This document shows positions 6,159 through 13,547 of a DNA stretch of 13,547 nucleotides, one piece after another. The translations under genes and the position numbers were made by a program. Source of the DNA: Candidatus Izemoplasma sp. Its GTDB lineage: Bacteria; Bacillota_I; Bacilli_A; Izemoplasmatales; Izemoplasmataceae. The stretch's first letter is position 1, and every line of letters begins with the position of its first letter. The notes under the pieces are model-generated. The model did not search any database and had not been told where the DNA came from. It saw only the letters and a list, made by a program, of their open reading frames with translations. The stretch lies in NCBI GenBank assembly GCA_007132145.1, contig SLPE01000060.1:1-13547 (forward strand), read 5' to 3'.

Positions 6159-8255
6159 ATGCCCGACATCAGCAAAGCGGTCCCCAAACTCGACGAGGAA
6201 GAGAAGATGTCCGGCCGTGCAGTGTATGTCGACGACATCGACATCCCCGGCATGTATTTCGCACGGACCGTCCGCTCAACCGTCGCCAAAGGTCGAATTG
6301 TGAAAATCGACGTGCCAAAGCTCCCGAAGGACTATCACATCATCGACCACACCGACATCCCCGCAAAAAACGTCGTCAAGATGATTTTCGACGATTGGCC
6401 GGTGTTCGCCGAAGAGAAGGTGACGCACATCGGCGATCCGATCATGCTCGTCGTCGGCAAGGATCGCGCGGTCATCGACGATATTTGCGAGAACATCGCC
6501 ATCGAGTACGCGGAAGAAGAACCGGTCTTCGACTTCCGCGACAGTGCCGTCGATTACCGTTTCGAAAAAGGCGATGCGAAGAAAGCGTTCGAGCGGACAG
6601 CCCGGCATATCGAATACACCTATCGTACAGGCTATCAGGAACAGGCCTACATCGAACCGCAAGGTTTCGTCGCCTATCGTGAACAAGGAAGAATTACCTT
6701 GATCGGTTCGATACAATGTCCATATTACGTCAAGAACGCCGTCTTGGACACTCTCGGTTGCGGAGAAGACGACGTCCGCGTCAAACAAGCGGTCGTCGGC
6801 GGCGCCTTCGGCGGTAAAGAAGAGTATCCCTCCGTGATGGCGTGCCAACTCGCCGTCGCGGTGAAGAAGTTGAACGTCCCCATCAAACTCGTGTTCGGCC
6901 GCGAAGAAGACATGGAAGTCACGACGAAACGCCATCCTTCGACCATTACATTGCGTGCGGCGATTGCGGAAGACAACACCGTTGCGGCGCTCGATGCGCA
7001 CATCAAGCTCGACGGAGGCGCCTATTTGGGGTTGAGCAACGTCGTTCTCAGTCGCTCGATGCTCGCCGTCACAGCGGCTTACACGATAGAAAACCTCAAC
7101 GTCGCCGGGGACGTATATCTGACCAACACCGTACCCAACGGCGCTTTCCGCGGCTTCGGAGCCCCGCAGATGATCTATGCCATCGAAATGTTCATGCACC
7201 ATATCGCCAAGGATCTCGGCGAAGATGTCCTCGAGTTCCGCTTGAAGCACCTTGCAAAACAAGGCGACATGACGGCGACTAGCGGGCATTTCCATGAGCC
7301 GATCATCATGCCGGCTCTCATCGAAAGGGCGATGGAGATGTCGGACTACCGTCGAAAGGCATCCACCTACGCCAAAGACGAGTCGAATCACGGCATCGGC
7401 ATGAGTTGGTTCTTTCACGGTTGCGGCTTTACCGGAAGCGGTGAAGCCGACCACATCAAAGCCGAAGTGAAACTCGAAAAGGACATCGAGGACAAAGTCC
7501 ATATCCATGTCGCCGCCGTCGACATGGGACAAGGGTCGAAAACAACGCTGGCGAAAGTTGTCGCGGAAACGCTCGGCATTCCCCTTGCCGATGTCGTCAT
7601 CGACAATCCGGACACCGATTTCGTTCCCGATTCGGGTCCGACGGTCGCATCACGCACCGCGATGGTCGTCGGCGGTTTGCTCGCCAGAGCGGGACAGCGT
7701 CTCAAAAGCGAATGGGTATCCGGCGAAACTGTCGTCGTCATCGAGAAGTACAAACAACCCGACCACATCCGCTGGGACGATGAAAAATTCCATGGTGACG
7801 CCTATCCCGCTTATTCGTGGGGCGTCAACGTCGTCGAAGTCGAAGTCGACCCACACACATACGAAGTCCGTGTCGAAAACGTCACAAGCGCCTACGACGG
7901 CGGGAAAGCCCTCGATGAACGCATCGTGCTCGGACAAGCCGACGGTGGCATCGCTCAAGGCGTCGCCTACGGCTATCTCGAAGTGATGGAACACGACAAG
8001 GGCAAACTGAAACAGAGGAACTTGACCGATTACATGATTCCTACGGCAGTCGATACGGCGCCGACTCGGACATATCTCTTCGACAATCCCTACGCACTCG
8101 GTCCCTTCGGAGCGAAAGGTTTCGGGGAGTTGACGCTCGTCGGCGGCGCGCCTGCGCTCGCCCTCGCCGTCGAAATGGCCATCGGACGAAAAGTCACGAA
8201 AATCCCGGTCACACCGGAAGTCATCATGGAGTTGATGAAGCATGGAAAGCATTGA
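6159..8255 (+). CDS. xdhA: Xanthine dehydrogenase-family molybdopterin-binding subunit (complete)
   Basis: This 698-residue protein is the large catalytic subunit of a three-subunit molybdenum hydroxylase. Residues 5 to about 115 form the aldehyde oxidase/XDH 'a/b hammerhead' domain (SGRAVYVDDI near 18-27). The Moco-binding domain follows, with GGAFGGK (214-220), GAFRGFGAPQ (328-337), DMGQG (455-459) and GPTVASRTAMVVGG. GPFGAKGFGEL holds E657, the expected catalytic base. It would bind the molybdenum cofactor in the cytoplasm and hydroxylate (or reversibly reduce) a purine or other N-heterocycle, passing electrons to the adjacent 2Fe-2S and FAD subunits. Many homologues in such clusters carry a labile selenium on the cofactor rather than selenocysteine; no in-frame UGA is present here. 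Substrate assignment to xanthine/hypoxanthine comes from the neighbouring adenine deaminase, HydA and SsnA genes. It ends 14 nt inside the next gene. Confidence 0.93.
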   Translation: MPDISKAVPKLDEEEKMSGRAVYVDDIDIPGMYFARTVRSTVAKGRIVKIDVPKLPKDYHIIDHTDIPAKNVVKMIFDDWPVFAEEKVTHIGDPIMLVVGKDRAVIDDICENIAIEYAEEEPVFDFRDSAVDYRFEKGDAKKAFERTARHIEYTYRTGYQEQAYIEPQGFVAYREQGRITLIGSIQCPYYVKNAVLDTLGCGEDDVRVKQAVVGGAFGGKEEYPSVMACQLAVAVKKLNVPIKLVFGREEDMEVTTKRHPSTITLRAAIAEDNTVAALDAHIKLDGGAYLGLSNVVLSRSMLAVTAAYTIENLNVAGDVYLTNTVPNGAFRGFGAPQMIYAIEMFMHHIAKDLGEDVLEFRLKHLAKQGDMTATSGHFHEPIIMPALIERAMEMSDYRRKASTYAKDESNHGIGMSWFFHGCGFTGSGEADHIKAEVKLEKDIEDKVHIHVAAVDMGQGSKTTLAKVVAETLGIPLADVVIDNPDTDFVPDSGPTVASRTAMVVGGLLARAGQRLKSEWVSGETVVVIEKYKQPDHIRWDDEKFHGDAYPAYSWGVNVVEVEVDPHTYEVRVENVTSAYDGGKALDERIVLGQADGGIAQGVAYGYLEVMEHDKGKLKQRNLTDYMIPTAVDTAPTRTYLFDNPYALGPFGAKGFGELTLVGGAPALALAVEMAIGRKVTKIPVTPEVIMELMKHGKH

Positions 8256-8715
8256 GTTCGTCTTGAACGGAAAACCGGTCTCGATACGTCGTCATCCGAG
8301 TGCCCGACTTCTCGACGTCCTACGAGAGGATTTCGGACTCAAGGGGACGAAAGAAGGGTGTGGCGAAGGCGAATGCGGCGCGTGCGCTGTCCTAATCGAC
8401 CATCGGATCGTGAACAGTTGTTGCTACCCGCTCGCCTATGCGAGAGGGAAGCGCATCACGACCATCGAGGGGTTTGCGGGAACGCCGCGCTATGAAGCCA
8501 TCGCCAGGGCGATGGGCGAAGAAGGCGGCGTGCAGTGCGGTATTTGCACACCGGGCATGATCATCGCTGCCGAAAGTCTTCTCGATGAAAACCCGAAACC
8601 GAGTGAAGAGGAAATCCGCGTCGGACTTTCCGGCAATTTGTGCCGATGCACCGGATACAACATGATTGTCAAAGCGATCCGTCGCGCCGCAAAAGAAGGT
8701 GAAGGGTTATGGTAG
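8242..8715 (+). CDS. xdhC (2Fe-2S subunit): 2Fe-2S subunit of the molybdenum hydroxylase
   Basis: The 157-residue protein has both iron-sulfur sites of XDH/CoxS-type subunits. The plant-ferredoxin-type cluster uses C40, C45, C48 ([12 protein letters not shown]) and C60 or C61. The second cluster, in the helical domain, uses C99 and C102 (CGICTPGMI) with C134 and C136 (CRCTGYN). It relays electrons from the molybdenum centre to FAD. The length is normal for the family. ATG 8242 lies 14 nt inside the end of the molybdopterin-subunit gene, and the 3' end overlaps the FAD-subunit gene by 7 nt, as expected for subunits made in equal amounts. Naming caution: in E. coli-style nomenclature this subunit is also called XdhC, although it is unrelated to the maturation protein XdhC encoded at 1177-2016. 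Confidence 0.95.
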   Translation: MESIEFVLNGKPVSIRRHPSARLLDVLREDFGLKGTKEGCGEGECGACAVLIDHRIVNSCCYPLAYARGKRITTIEGFAGTPRYEAIARAMGEEGGVQCGICTPGMIIAAESLLDENPKPSEEEIRVGLSGNLCRCTGYNMIVKAIRRAAKEGEGLW

Positions 8716-9548
8716 AACACATTGTCCCCGCTACACTCGCGGAAGCGCTCGAAGCCATCGCCGATGGGAAGAAGGAAGTCATCGCAGGCGGAACCGACCT
8801 CATGGTCCAGCGCCGCAAAGGCGCGGGTCGCCTTCCGGATTTTCCCGACGGACTCGTCTATTTGTTCGACCTCGACGAACTCAAATACGTAAGAAAGACC
8901 GCGGACGCTTTGCACATCGGCGCGATGACGCCGCTTGAAGAACTGCTCAAGCATCCTCACGTTCCCAATCTGCTCAAGACGATCATCGCCGAAATGGCAT
9001 CGCCCGCCTTGCGTCGGGTCGCAACCATCGCCGGCAATATCGCCAACGCCTCGCCCGCCGGGGATTCTCTCATCTATTTGTATCTTATCGACGCCAATGT
9101 CAAACTCATAAGTGCAAGCGGAGAACGCTCACTTCCGATCCATGAAATCATCACCGGACCGAAGACGACATGTCTCACCAAGCAGGAAATCATCGTCGAG
9201 ATCACCATCCCCATCCACCGTTTCACGCATGAGCGGTTCAAAAAGATCGGACCACGGCGTTCCGACGCCATTTCCAAAGCGTCTTTCGCTGCAGCCGCTT
9301 TCATCGAAGAGGATATCATACGCGATTTCCGGGTCGCTTTCGGGGCGGTCTCGGCGACCGTTGTCCGCTGTAAAGACATCGAGGAGACGTTGAAAGGTAC
9401 ACGCGTCGATGCACTCAAGGAAGCGAGCCGCTCGATCATCGAACGCTACGCTTCACACATCCGACCGATCGACGATCAACGTTCAAACAAAGTGTATCGC
9501 AAAACCGTCTCGACGAACTTGCTCGCGGATTTCATCGCGACACTTTGA
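8709..9548 (+). CDS. xdhB: FAD-binding subunit of the molybdenum hydroxylase
   Basis: The 279-residue protein is the medium (CoxM/XdhB-type) subunit. FAD-binding motifs are VIAGGTDLM (24-32) and [15 protein letters not shown] (106-120), and the C-terminal CO dehydrogenase flavoprotein domain spans roughly 170-275. It takes electrons from the 2Fe-2S subunit and passes them to NAD+ or ferredoxin. The length is typical, and no extra 4Fe-4S insertion of the 4-hydroxybenzoyl-CoA reductase type is seen. ATG 8709 overlaps the upstream TAG (ATGGTAG), with a GAAGG-rich binding site just before it. Together with the two preceding genes it makes a full hydroxylase in the order Mo, Fe-S, FAD. The partial Mo subunit at the window start may share these small subunits or have its own set upstream. 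Confidence 0.94.
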   Translation: MVEHIVPATLAEALEAIADGKKEVIAGGTDLMVQRRKGAGRLPDFPDGLVYLFDLDELKYVRKTADALHIGAMTPLEELLKHPHVPNLLKTIIAEMASPALRRVATIAGNIANASPAGDSLIYLYLIDANVKLISASGERSLPIHEIITGPKTTCLTKQEIIVEITIPIHRFTHERFKKIGPRRSDAISKASFAAAAFIEEDIIRDFRVAFGAVSATVVRCKDIEETLKGTRVDALKEASRSIIERYASHIRPIDDQRSNKVYRKTVSTNLLADFIATL

Positions 9549-9552
9549 ACTA

Positions 9553-9560
9553 GAAGGAGG
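9553..9560 (+). promoter_or_regulatory. Strong ribosome binding site of the adenine deaminase gene
   Basis: GAAGGAGG, close to the perfect Shine-Dalgarno sequence, lies 6 nt before ATG 9567. It sits in the largest gap of the window (18 nt), so the deaminase appears to be translated independently rather than by coupling. Confidence 0.8.
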
Positions 9561-9566
9561 CAGAGA

Positions 9567-11279
9567 ATGGACCTTCTGCACCGCATTGCAACGGCTAGAG
9601 GTCGCCTTCCGGCGGATCTCGTTTTGAAAAACACCCGCTTGATCAACGTGTATTCGGGAGAGATCGAGACGACCGATATCGCCATCGCCGACGGTGTCGT
9701 CGTCGGTCTCGGAGACTATGAAGGCAAAGCGGAAGTCGACCTCGACGGCGCCTATGCAGCGCCCGGGTTCATCGATGGCCACGTCCATATCGAATCGTCG
9801 ATGACGACGCCGGCGAGCTTCGCCCGCATCGTCCTTCCCAAAGGCACGACGACCGTCATCGCCGATCCGCATGAAATCGCCAACGTCTCCGGTGTGAAAG
9901 GCATCGAGTTCATGCTCGAAAACGCCAAAGCCTCCCCGCTCGGTGTCCATGTGATGATTCCCTCCTGCGTTCCGACGAACGCCCATGAAAACGCCGGCGC
10001 TTCGATTACTGTCGAAGATGTCGAAACCTTGTCGAGCAAACCGGGAGTTCTCGGGTTGGGCGAAGTCATGGACTATCCCGCCGTCTTGTCCGCGGATCCC
10101 GACATTCACGGAAAGATTTCCGTGATGGCGGGGCGTCCAATCGACGGACACGCCCCCGACATCCTCGGCAAGGACCTGAACGCCTACGCCGTTTCGGGCA
10201 TCATGACCGACCACGAATGCACCCGTCCTGAATCCTTGCGCGCTCGCGTCTCCCGCGGCATGTACGTCCATCTTCGGCAAGGCTCGGCGACGCGCAATGT
10301 CAAAGACCTTCTCGAGGGCGTCACGCAAAAGAATATGCGCCGATTGATGTTTTGCACCGATGACAAGCATCCTGAAGACATCGACAAGGAAGGACACATC
10401 AACTACAATGTCAACTTGGCGATCGCCGCCGGTGTCGATGCGGTCGAAGCGATCCGCATGGCTTCCCTCAACATTGCCGAATGCTATGGTTTGAACCATA
10501 TCGGCGCCATCGCGCCCGGCAAGGATGCCGACATCATCGTCTTCGACGACTTGAACGACATCGCACCGACACGGGTCTACAAGAAGGGCATCCTCGTCGC
10601 CGAGGACGGTCATGCGCTGTTCAAACACGAGAATATCCATGACGAGGCGCTGACGGACAGCATCAAAGTCAAGGAAGACGCCATCGATTTCACCTTGCCC
10701 TTGAAGCATGGTCGCGTCCACGTCATCGGTCTTGTCAAGAACAACATTACGACGAAGAAATCGATTCGAGACGTTCGTGTCCTCGACGGTGTCTACACCC
10801 ATGATCCGGGCCTCGACATCTTGAAACTCGCGGTCATCGAGCGACATCGTGCGAGCGGAAACATCGGCATCGGACTCGTCGAAGGTTTCGGCATCGAAAA
10901 CGGTGCGATCGCCATGAGCATCGCACACGATTCCCACAACCTCATCGTCATCGGCGATGACGACGAGGCGATGAAAACCGCCACCGATGCGCTCATCGCC
11001 TGTAAGGGGGGCATCATCATCGTCCAGGACGGTGTCGTCGTCGCGAAACTACCGCTTGAAATCGCCGGATTGATGACCCGTGAAGATCCCGAAGAAGTCG
11101 CAAAAAAACTTGCGGATATGCGTCAAATCGTCCGCTCCATGGGGTTACACGAGGACATCGACGATCCTTTCATCACACTCGCCTTCTTGGCCCTCCCCGT
11201 CATTCCCCTCATCAAACTCACAGACCGTGGTCTCTTCGATGTCGAAAACAACCGTTTCATCGACATCGAAGCCGCATAG
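9567..11279 (+). CDS. ade: Adenine deaminase
   Basis: This 570-residue protein matches the bacterial AdeC-type adenine deaminase in length and motifs. Metal-site elements of the amidohydrolase superfamily are HVH (72-74, in GFIDGHVHIESSM), ADPHEIANV (99-107), GLGEVMDY, DGHAPD, TDHEC and FCTDDKHPED (262-271). The C-terminal adenine-deaminase domain includes GLVEGFGIENGAIA and the IAHDSHNLIVIG stretch. The enzyme hydrolyses adenine to hypoxanthine and ammonia in the cytoplasm. Here it would feed adenine into the hydroxylase encoded just upstream. ATG 9567 is preceded by a near-perfect GAAGGAGG. The gene starts 18 nt after the FAD subunit and ends shortly before the PLP-enzyme pair. It is the most securely identified purine-specific gene in the window and the best single argument that the cluster acts on purines. 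Confidence 0.95.
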   Translation: MDLLHRIATARGRLPADLVLKNTRLINVYSGEIETTDIAIADGVVVGLGDYEGKAEVDLDGAYAAPGFIDGHVHIESSMTTPASFARIVLPKGTTTVIADPHEIANVSGVKGIEFMLENAKASPLGVHVMIPSCVPTNAHENAGASITVEDVETLSSKPGVLGLGEVMDYPAVLSADPDIHGKISVMAGRPIDGHAPDILGKDLNAYAVSGIMTDHECTRPESLRARVSRGMYVHLRQGSATRNVKDLLEGVTQKNMRRLMFCTDDKHPEDIDKEGHINYNVNLAIAAGVDAVEAIRMASLNIAECYGLNHIGAIAPGKDADIIVFDDLNDIAPTRVYKKGILVAEDGHALFKHENIHDEALTDSIKVKEDAIDFTLPLKHGRVHVIGLVKNNITTKKSIRDVRVLDGVYTHDPGLDILKLAVIERHRASGNIGIGLVEGFGIENGAIAMSIAHDSHNLIVIGDDDEAMKTATDALIACKGGIIIVQDGVVVAKLPLEIAGLMTREDPEEVAKKLADMRQIVRSMGLHEDIDDPFITLAFLALPVIPLIKLTDRGLFDVENNRFIDIEAA

Positions 11280-11294
11280 AAAGCGTGATTGAAC

Positions 11295-12536
11295 ATGCAC
11301 CATGTGAAACACTTGTTTTGCACCCTCTGCCATCATAAACATCCACCGGATGCGAAAACGATGACATGCCCTCGCTGCGGCGAAAAGGGCATTCTTGACG
11401 TGATATACGATTATGAACGGATCAAAGCACACTTCAACAAAGACACGTTACGCAAGGCGACCGACCGCACCATGTGGCGGTTCGCCCCGTTGATGAGTGT
11501 GAGCGATCCGCCGAAAACGCGACTCCATGTCGGCGGAACGCCCTTGTACGCGTGTACGCGTCTCGCCGATACGCTCGGTCTGCGTCGTTTACATATCAAG
11601 GATGAAGGCTCCGAACCCAGCGGCTCCTTGAAGGATCGGGCCAGCGCTGTCGCCTGTGCGCAAGCGAGCGCGATGAAACGCCGCGTCCTTTCCTGCAGTT
11701 CTACCGGAAACGCCGCCTCTAGCCTTGCAGCACAGGCCGCAAGAGCGGGCCTTGAAAGCGTCATTTTCGTTCCCGCTAGGGCGCCGGTGGGCAAGTTGAA
11801 CCAACTCGCTGTACACGGCGCGACCATCGTCCGTGTGGACGGTGACTACAAAGCGGCCTTCGAAATGTCGAAAACCGCCATCTCGAAATACGGCTGGTAC
11901 AATCGCAACGCTGCGATCAATCCGCATCTCGTCGAAGGAAAGAAGACCGTCCTCTTCGAAATCGCCGAGCAGTCCGACTTCCGCCTTCCCGACTGGATCG
12001 TCGTATCCGTCGGCGACGGCTGCACGATCGCCGGCGTCCACAAAGGACTGAAAGACTTGCTCGCGCTTTCGATGATCGACTCGATGCCGCGACTTCTCGG
12101 AGTCCAAAGCGAAGGCTGCGCCCCGTTCGTGGAGGCATGGCGGACGAAATCGGATTTGGTCGAACATGAAGAAGACACACTCGCCGACAGTATTGCGGTC
12201 GGCATACCCCGTAATCCCCGCAAAGGACTTGAGGCCGTCAAGCAAACGGACGGGGCCTATGTTTCCGTCAGTGACAAGTCCATTCTCGAAGCGATGAAAA
12301 CGCTCGGCGCCCTTGAAGGGATTTTCGCGGAACCGGCATCGGCCGCCTCTTTAGCGGGATTGACCAAAGCGCTCGAAGACGGCATCATCCGCCACGATGA
12401 AAGCGTGTGTCTCATCCATACGGGCAACGGTTTGAAAGATCCGGACAATGCGCGCAAGGCCGTCGAAGAACCCCCGCTTATAAAACCCGACGAACGACAT
12501 GTCGTCGAATACTTAGAAAAACGAGGAGTGATATGA
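11295..12536 (+). CDS. Threonine synthase-like PLP-dependent enzyme with N-terminal zinc ribbon
   Basis: The 413-residue protein belongs to fold-type II PLP enzymes. It starts with a zinc-ribbon knuckle, C9-x2-C12 and C25-x2-C28, as in one threonine synthase branch. The PLP lysine is K113 in PSGSLKDRAS. SSTGNAA (135-141) is the loop binding the cofactor ring or substrate carboxylate, and SVGDGCTIAGVHKG is the phosphate-binding region. Classical threonine synthase converts O-phosphohomoserine to threonine, but no threonine-pathway gene is nearby. In this purine cluster a beta-elimination or deamination role on an amino-acid intermediate is more plausible (inference). Start: ATG 11295 gives a natural N-terminus close to the zinc ribbon. 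A TTG at 11289 would add two residues and cannot be excluded, because neither has a strong ribosome binding site. The stop at 12534-12536 directly adjoins the next gene, another PLP enzyme. Confidence 0.85.
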   Translation: MHHVKHLFCTLCHHKHPPDAKTMTCPRCGEKGILDVIYDYERIKAHFNKDTLRKATDRTMWRFAPLMSVSDPPKTRLHVGGTPLYACTRLADTLGLRRLHIKDEGSEPSGSLKDRASAVACAQASAMKRRVLSCSSTGNAASSLAAQAARAGLESVIFVPARAPVGKLNQLAVHGATIVRVDGDYKAAFEMSKTAISKYGWYNRNAAINPHLVEGKKTVLFEIAEQSDFRLPDWIVVSVGDGCTIAGVHKGLKDLLALSMIDSMPRLLGVQSEGCAPFVEAWRTKSDLVEHEEDTLADSIAVGIPRNPRKGLEAVKQTDGAYVSVSDKSILEAMKTLGALEGIFAEPASAASLAGLTKALEDGIIRHDESVCLIHTGNGLKDPDNARKAVEEPPLIKPDERHVVEYLEKRGVI

Positions 12537-13547
12537 ATGAGTAAAATCCCCTTCGGACCGACATACGATGAAATGTTGCATCCCGAAACTCTTGCGGACG
12601 ATATAAAAAAAAGAGCCCGCAAAGCCGCGAACGACGAGCTCGACCGATTCAACCTCTTCAACATCACATGGAAGGACCCGCAAGGTGCGGTCAGAAAGAT
12701 CGTCCTACCCAAAGCCTTGACCGGCATCGAGGCGAACATCGTCGTCCTGCTCGGCAAGGACTTCCCTTCCGGTTCGCACAAAGTCGGCCCCGCATACGCG
12801 ACGCTGATTGAAGGTTGCATCGATGGAAGTATCGTGCCCGGCGAACACACCATCTTGGGTCCTTCGACCGGCAATTTCGGCATCGGCGTATCCTATATAT
12901 GCCGTCTCATGGCGTTCGACGCCGTCGTCATCATGCCCGACAACATGAGCAAAGAGCGCTACGACCGCATCCGACGCTACGGTGCACGACTCGATTTGAC
13001 ACCGGGAACGGAAAGCGACGTCGTCTTGACGCTCGAGCGTACGCATGAACTCGCCAAAGACGACAAGAACCGCGCTCTGGCGCAGTTCGAACTCATGCCC
13101 AACTACCGTTTCCACCGTCACGTGACCGGCCATAGCGCCGTCGAAGCCGTCGCCGATGTCGGCAACGGCCGCATCGCCGCCTTCGCCTCCGCACCGGGTA
13201 GCGCAGGAACGATGGCGGCGGGAGACCGGATCAAAGAAGCCTTCCCCGAAGCGAAAATCGTCGCTCTCGAACCTTACGAATGCTCAACACTCACCGACGA
13301 CGGTCTGGGACAGCACCGTATCGAAGGCATCGGCGACAAGATGTGCACATTGATCCACAACGTCTTGACAACCGATTTCATCGCGCTCATCAAGGATGAA
13401 GACAGTGTCAGAGGTCTAGAAATCATCCGTTCTGGAGAAGAGACGCTTCTCGCAGCCGGGCTCGAACAAGATGAGATAGACGCACTACGCGACTGCCTCG
13501 GCGTCAGCGGCATCTGCAACATTCTCGGTGCGATTAAAATCGCGAAA
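12537..13547 (+). CDS. Fold-type II PLP-dependent enzyme, function unknown (3' end outside window)
   Basis: The frame from ATG 12537 stays open for 337 codons to the last base, so the C-terminus is missing. The start has GAGGAG (12523-12528) 8 nt upstream; an ATG at 12533 in another frame gives only three codons. The lysine motif is FPSGSHKVGPAY (K82), recalling the GSHK of TrpB and TrpB2-type tryptophan synthase beta chains. GPSTGNFGIG (S110 to G115) is the substrate-carboxylate loop, and SAPGSAGTMAAGDRI forms the glycine-rich phosphate region. MPDNMSKERYDRIRRYGA is the typical 'M(s)xER...GA' segment of the cysteine synthase superfamily. The N-terminal 60 residues (FNITWKDPQGAVRKIVLPK) match no classical member I know. 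It is not an obvious YgeX-type diaminopropionate ammonia-lyase. It probably works with the upstream PLP enzyme, either in sequence or as a heteromer. The superfamily is sure; the reaction is unknown. Confidence 0.85.
   Translation, partial: MSKIPFGPTYDEMLHPETLADDIKKRARKAANDELDRFNLFNITWKDPQGAVRKIVLPKALTGIEANIVVLLGKDFPSGSHKVGPAYATLIEGCIDGSIVPGEHTILGPSTGNFGIGVSYICRLMAFDAVVIMPDNMSKERYDRIRRYGARLDLTPGTESDVVLTLERTHELAKDDKNRALAQFELMPNYRFHRHVTGHSAVEAVADVGNGRIAAFASAPGSAGTMAAGDRIKEAFPEAKIVALEPYECSTLTDDGLGQHRIEGIGDKMCTLIHNVLTTDFIALIKDEDSVRGLEIIRSGEETLLAAGLEQDEIDALRDCLGVSGICNILGAIKIAK

Noticed and set aside
9483..10937. Long open frame on the minus strand (484 codons) opposite adenine deaminase
   Set aside because: It is a shadow of a GC-rich coding strand. 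It has no recognisable domain, and the plus-strand adenine deaminase fits its family end to end. The same applies to the 418-codon minus-strand frame at 6276-7532.
1..13547. High frequency of TCGA, GTCGTC and ATCGTC short words through the window
   Set aside because: This is explained by codon choice (GTC, ATC and CTC followed by GAA or GAC codons). There is no regular spacing or array structure that would suggest a repeat or a binding-site series.
1..13547. Selenocysteine (in-frame UGA) in the hydroxylase or ferredoxin-like genes
   Set aside because: All UGA codons in the chosen frames are at gene ends next to the following start. Any selenium in the hydroxylase would be the cofactor-bound labile type, which leaves no codon trace.

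Overview
The window is one uninterrupted plus-strand gene cluster of thirteen genes, cut at both ends. It looks like the middle of an anaerobic purine-degradation operon built around a molybdenum hydroxylase of the xanthine dehydrogenase family. Every junction is either an overlap of 1-23 nt or a gap of no more than 18 nt. There is therefore no room for an internal promoter, riboswitch or terminator, and no intergenic stretch that needs separate description. I see no tRNA, rRNA, insertion sequence, CRISPR array or long repeat.

Layout. (1) 1-537 is the C-terminal end of a molybdopterin-binding hydroxylase subunit. (2) 534-2482 holds a multi-pass membrane protein of unknown function, an XdhC-type cofactor-maturation protein, and a small THEP1-like NTPase with an altered P-loop. 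(3) 2475-5080 holds two amidohydrolases, a hydantoinase/dihydropyrimidinase (HydA-like) and an SsnA-like aminohydrolase. (4) 5077-6156 is a dihydroorotate dehydrogenase-like flavoprotein with a two-cluster ferredoxin tail. (5) 6159-9548 is a complete three-subunit hydroxylase, in the order molybdopterin, 2Fe-2S, FAD. (6) 9567-11279 is adenine deaminase. (7) 11295-13547 is a pair of fold-type II PLP enzymes, the second running off the end of the window.

How the genes may work together (inference). Adenine deaminase turns adenine into hypoxanthine. The hydroxylase(s) oxidise or reduce the purine ring. HydA could open the pyrimidine half of xanthine, and SsnA could remove an amino group from an imidazole intermediate. 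The PLP enzymes could act on an amino-acid-like end product. XdhC, and perhaps the NTPase, would serve hydroxylase maturation. HydA, SsnA and XDH-type genes are shared with the known gut-bacterial purine/uric-acid gene set. However, the usual diaminopropionate ammonia-lyase (YgeX), YgeY, YgeW and YgfK are not in this window, and two unfamiliar PLP enzymes are present instead.

Organism. The genes have strong AGGAGG-type ribosome binding sites, use UGA as a stop, and show a moderately GC-rich codon choice (GTC, ATC, CTC, GAA, TTG). The oxygen-sensitive ferredoxin-type enzymes and the purine cluster point to an anaerobic, fermentative bacterium, perhaps of Firmicutes type. The sequence alone does not allow a firm taxonomic call.
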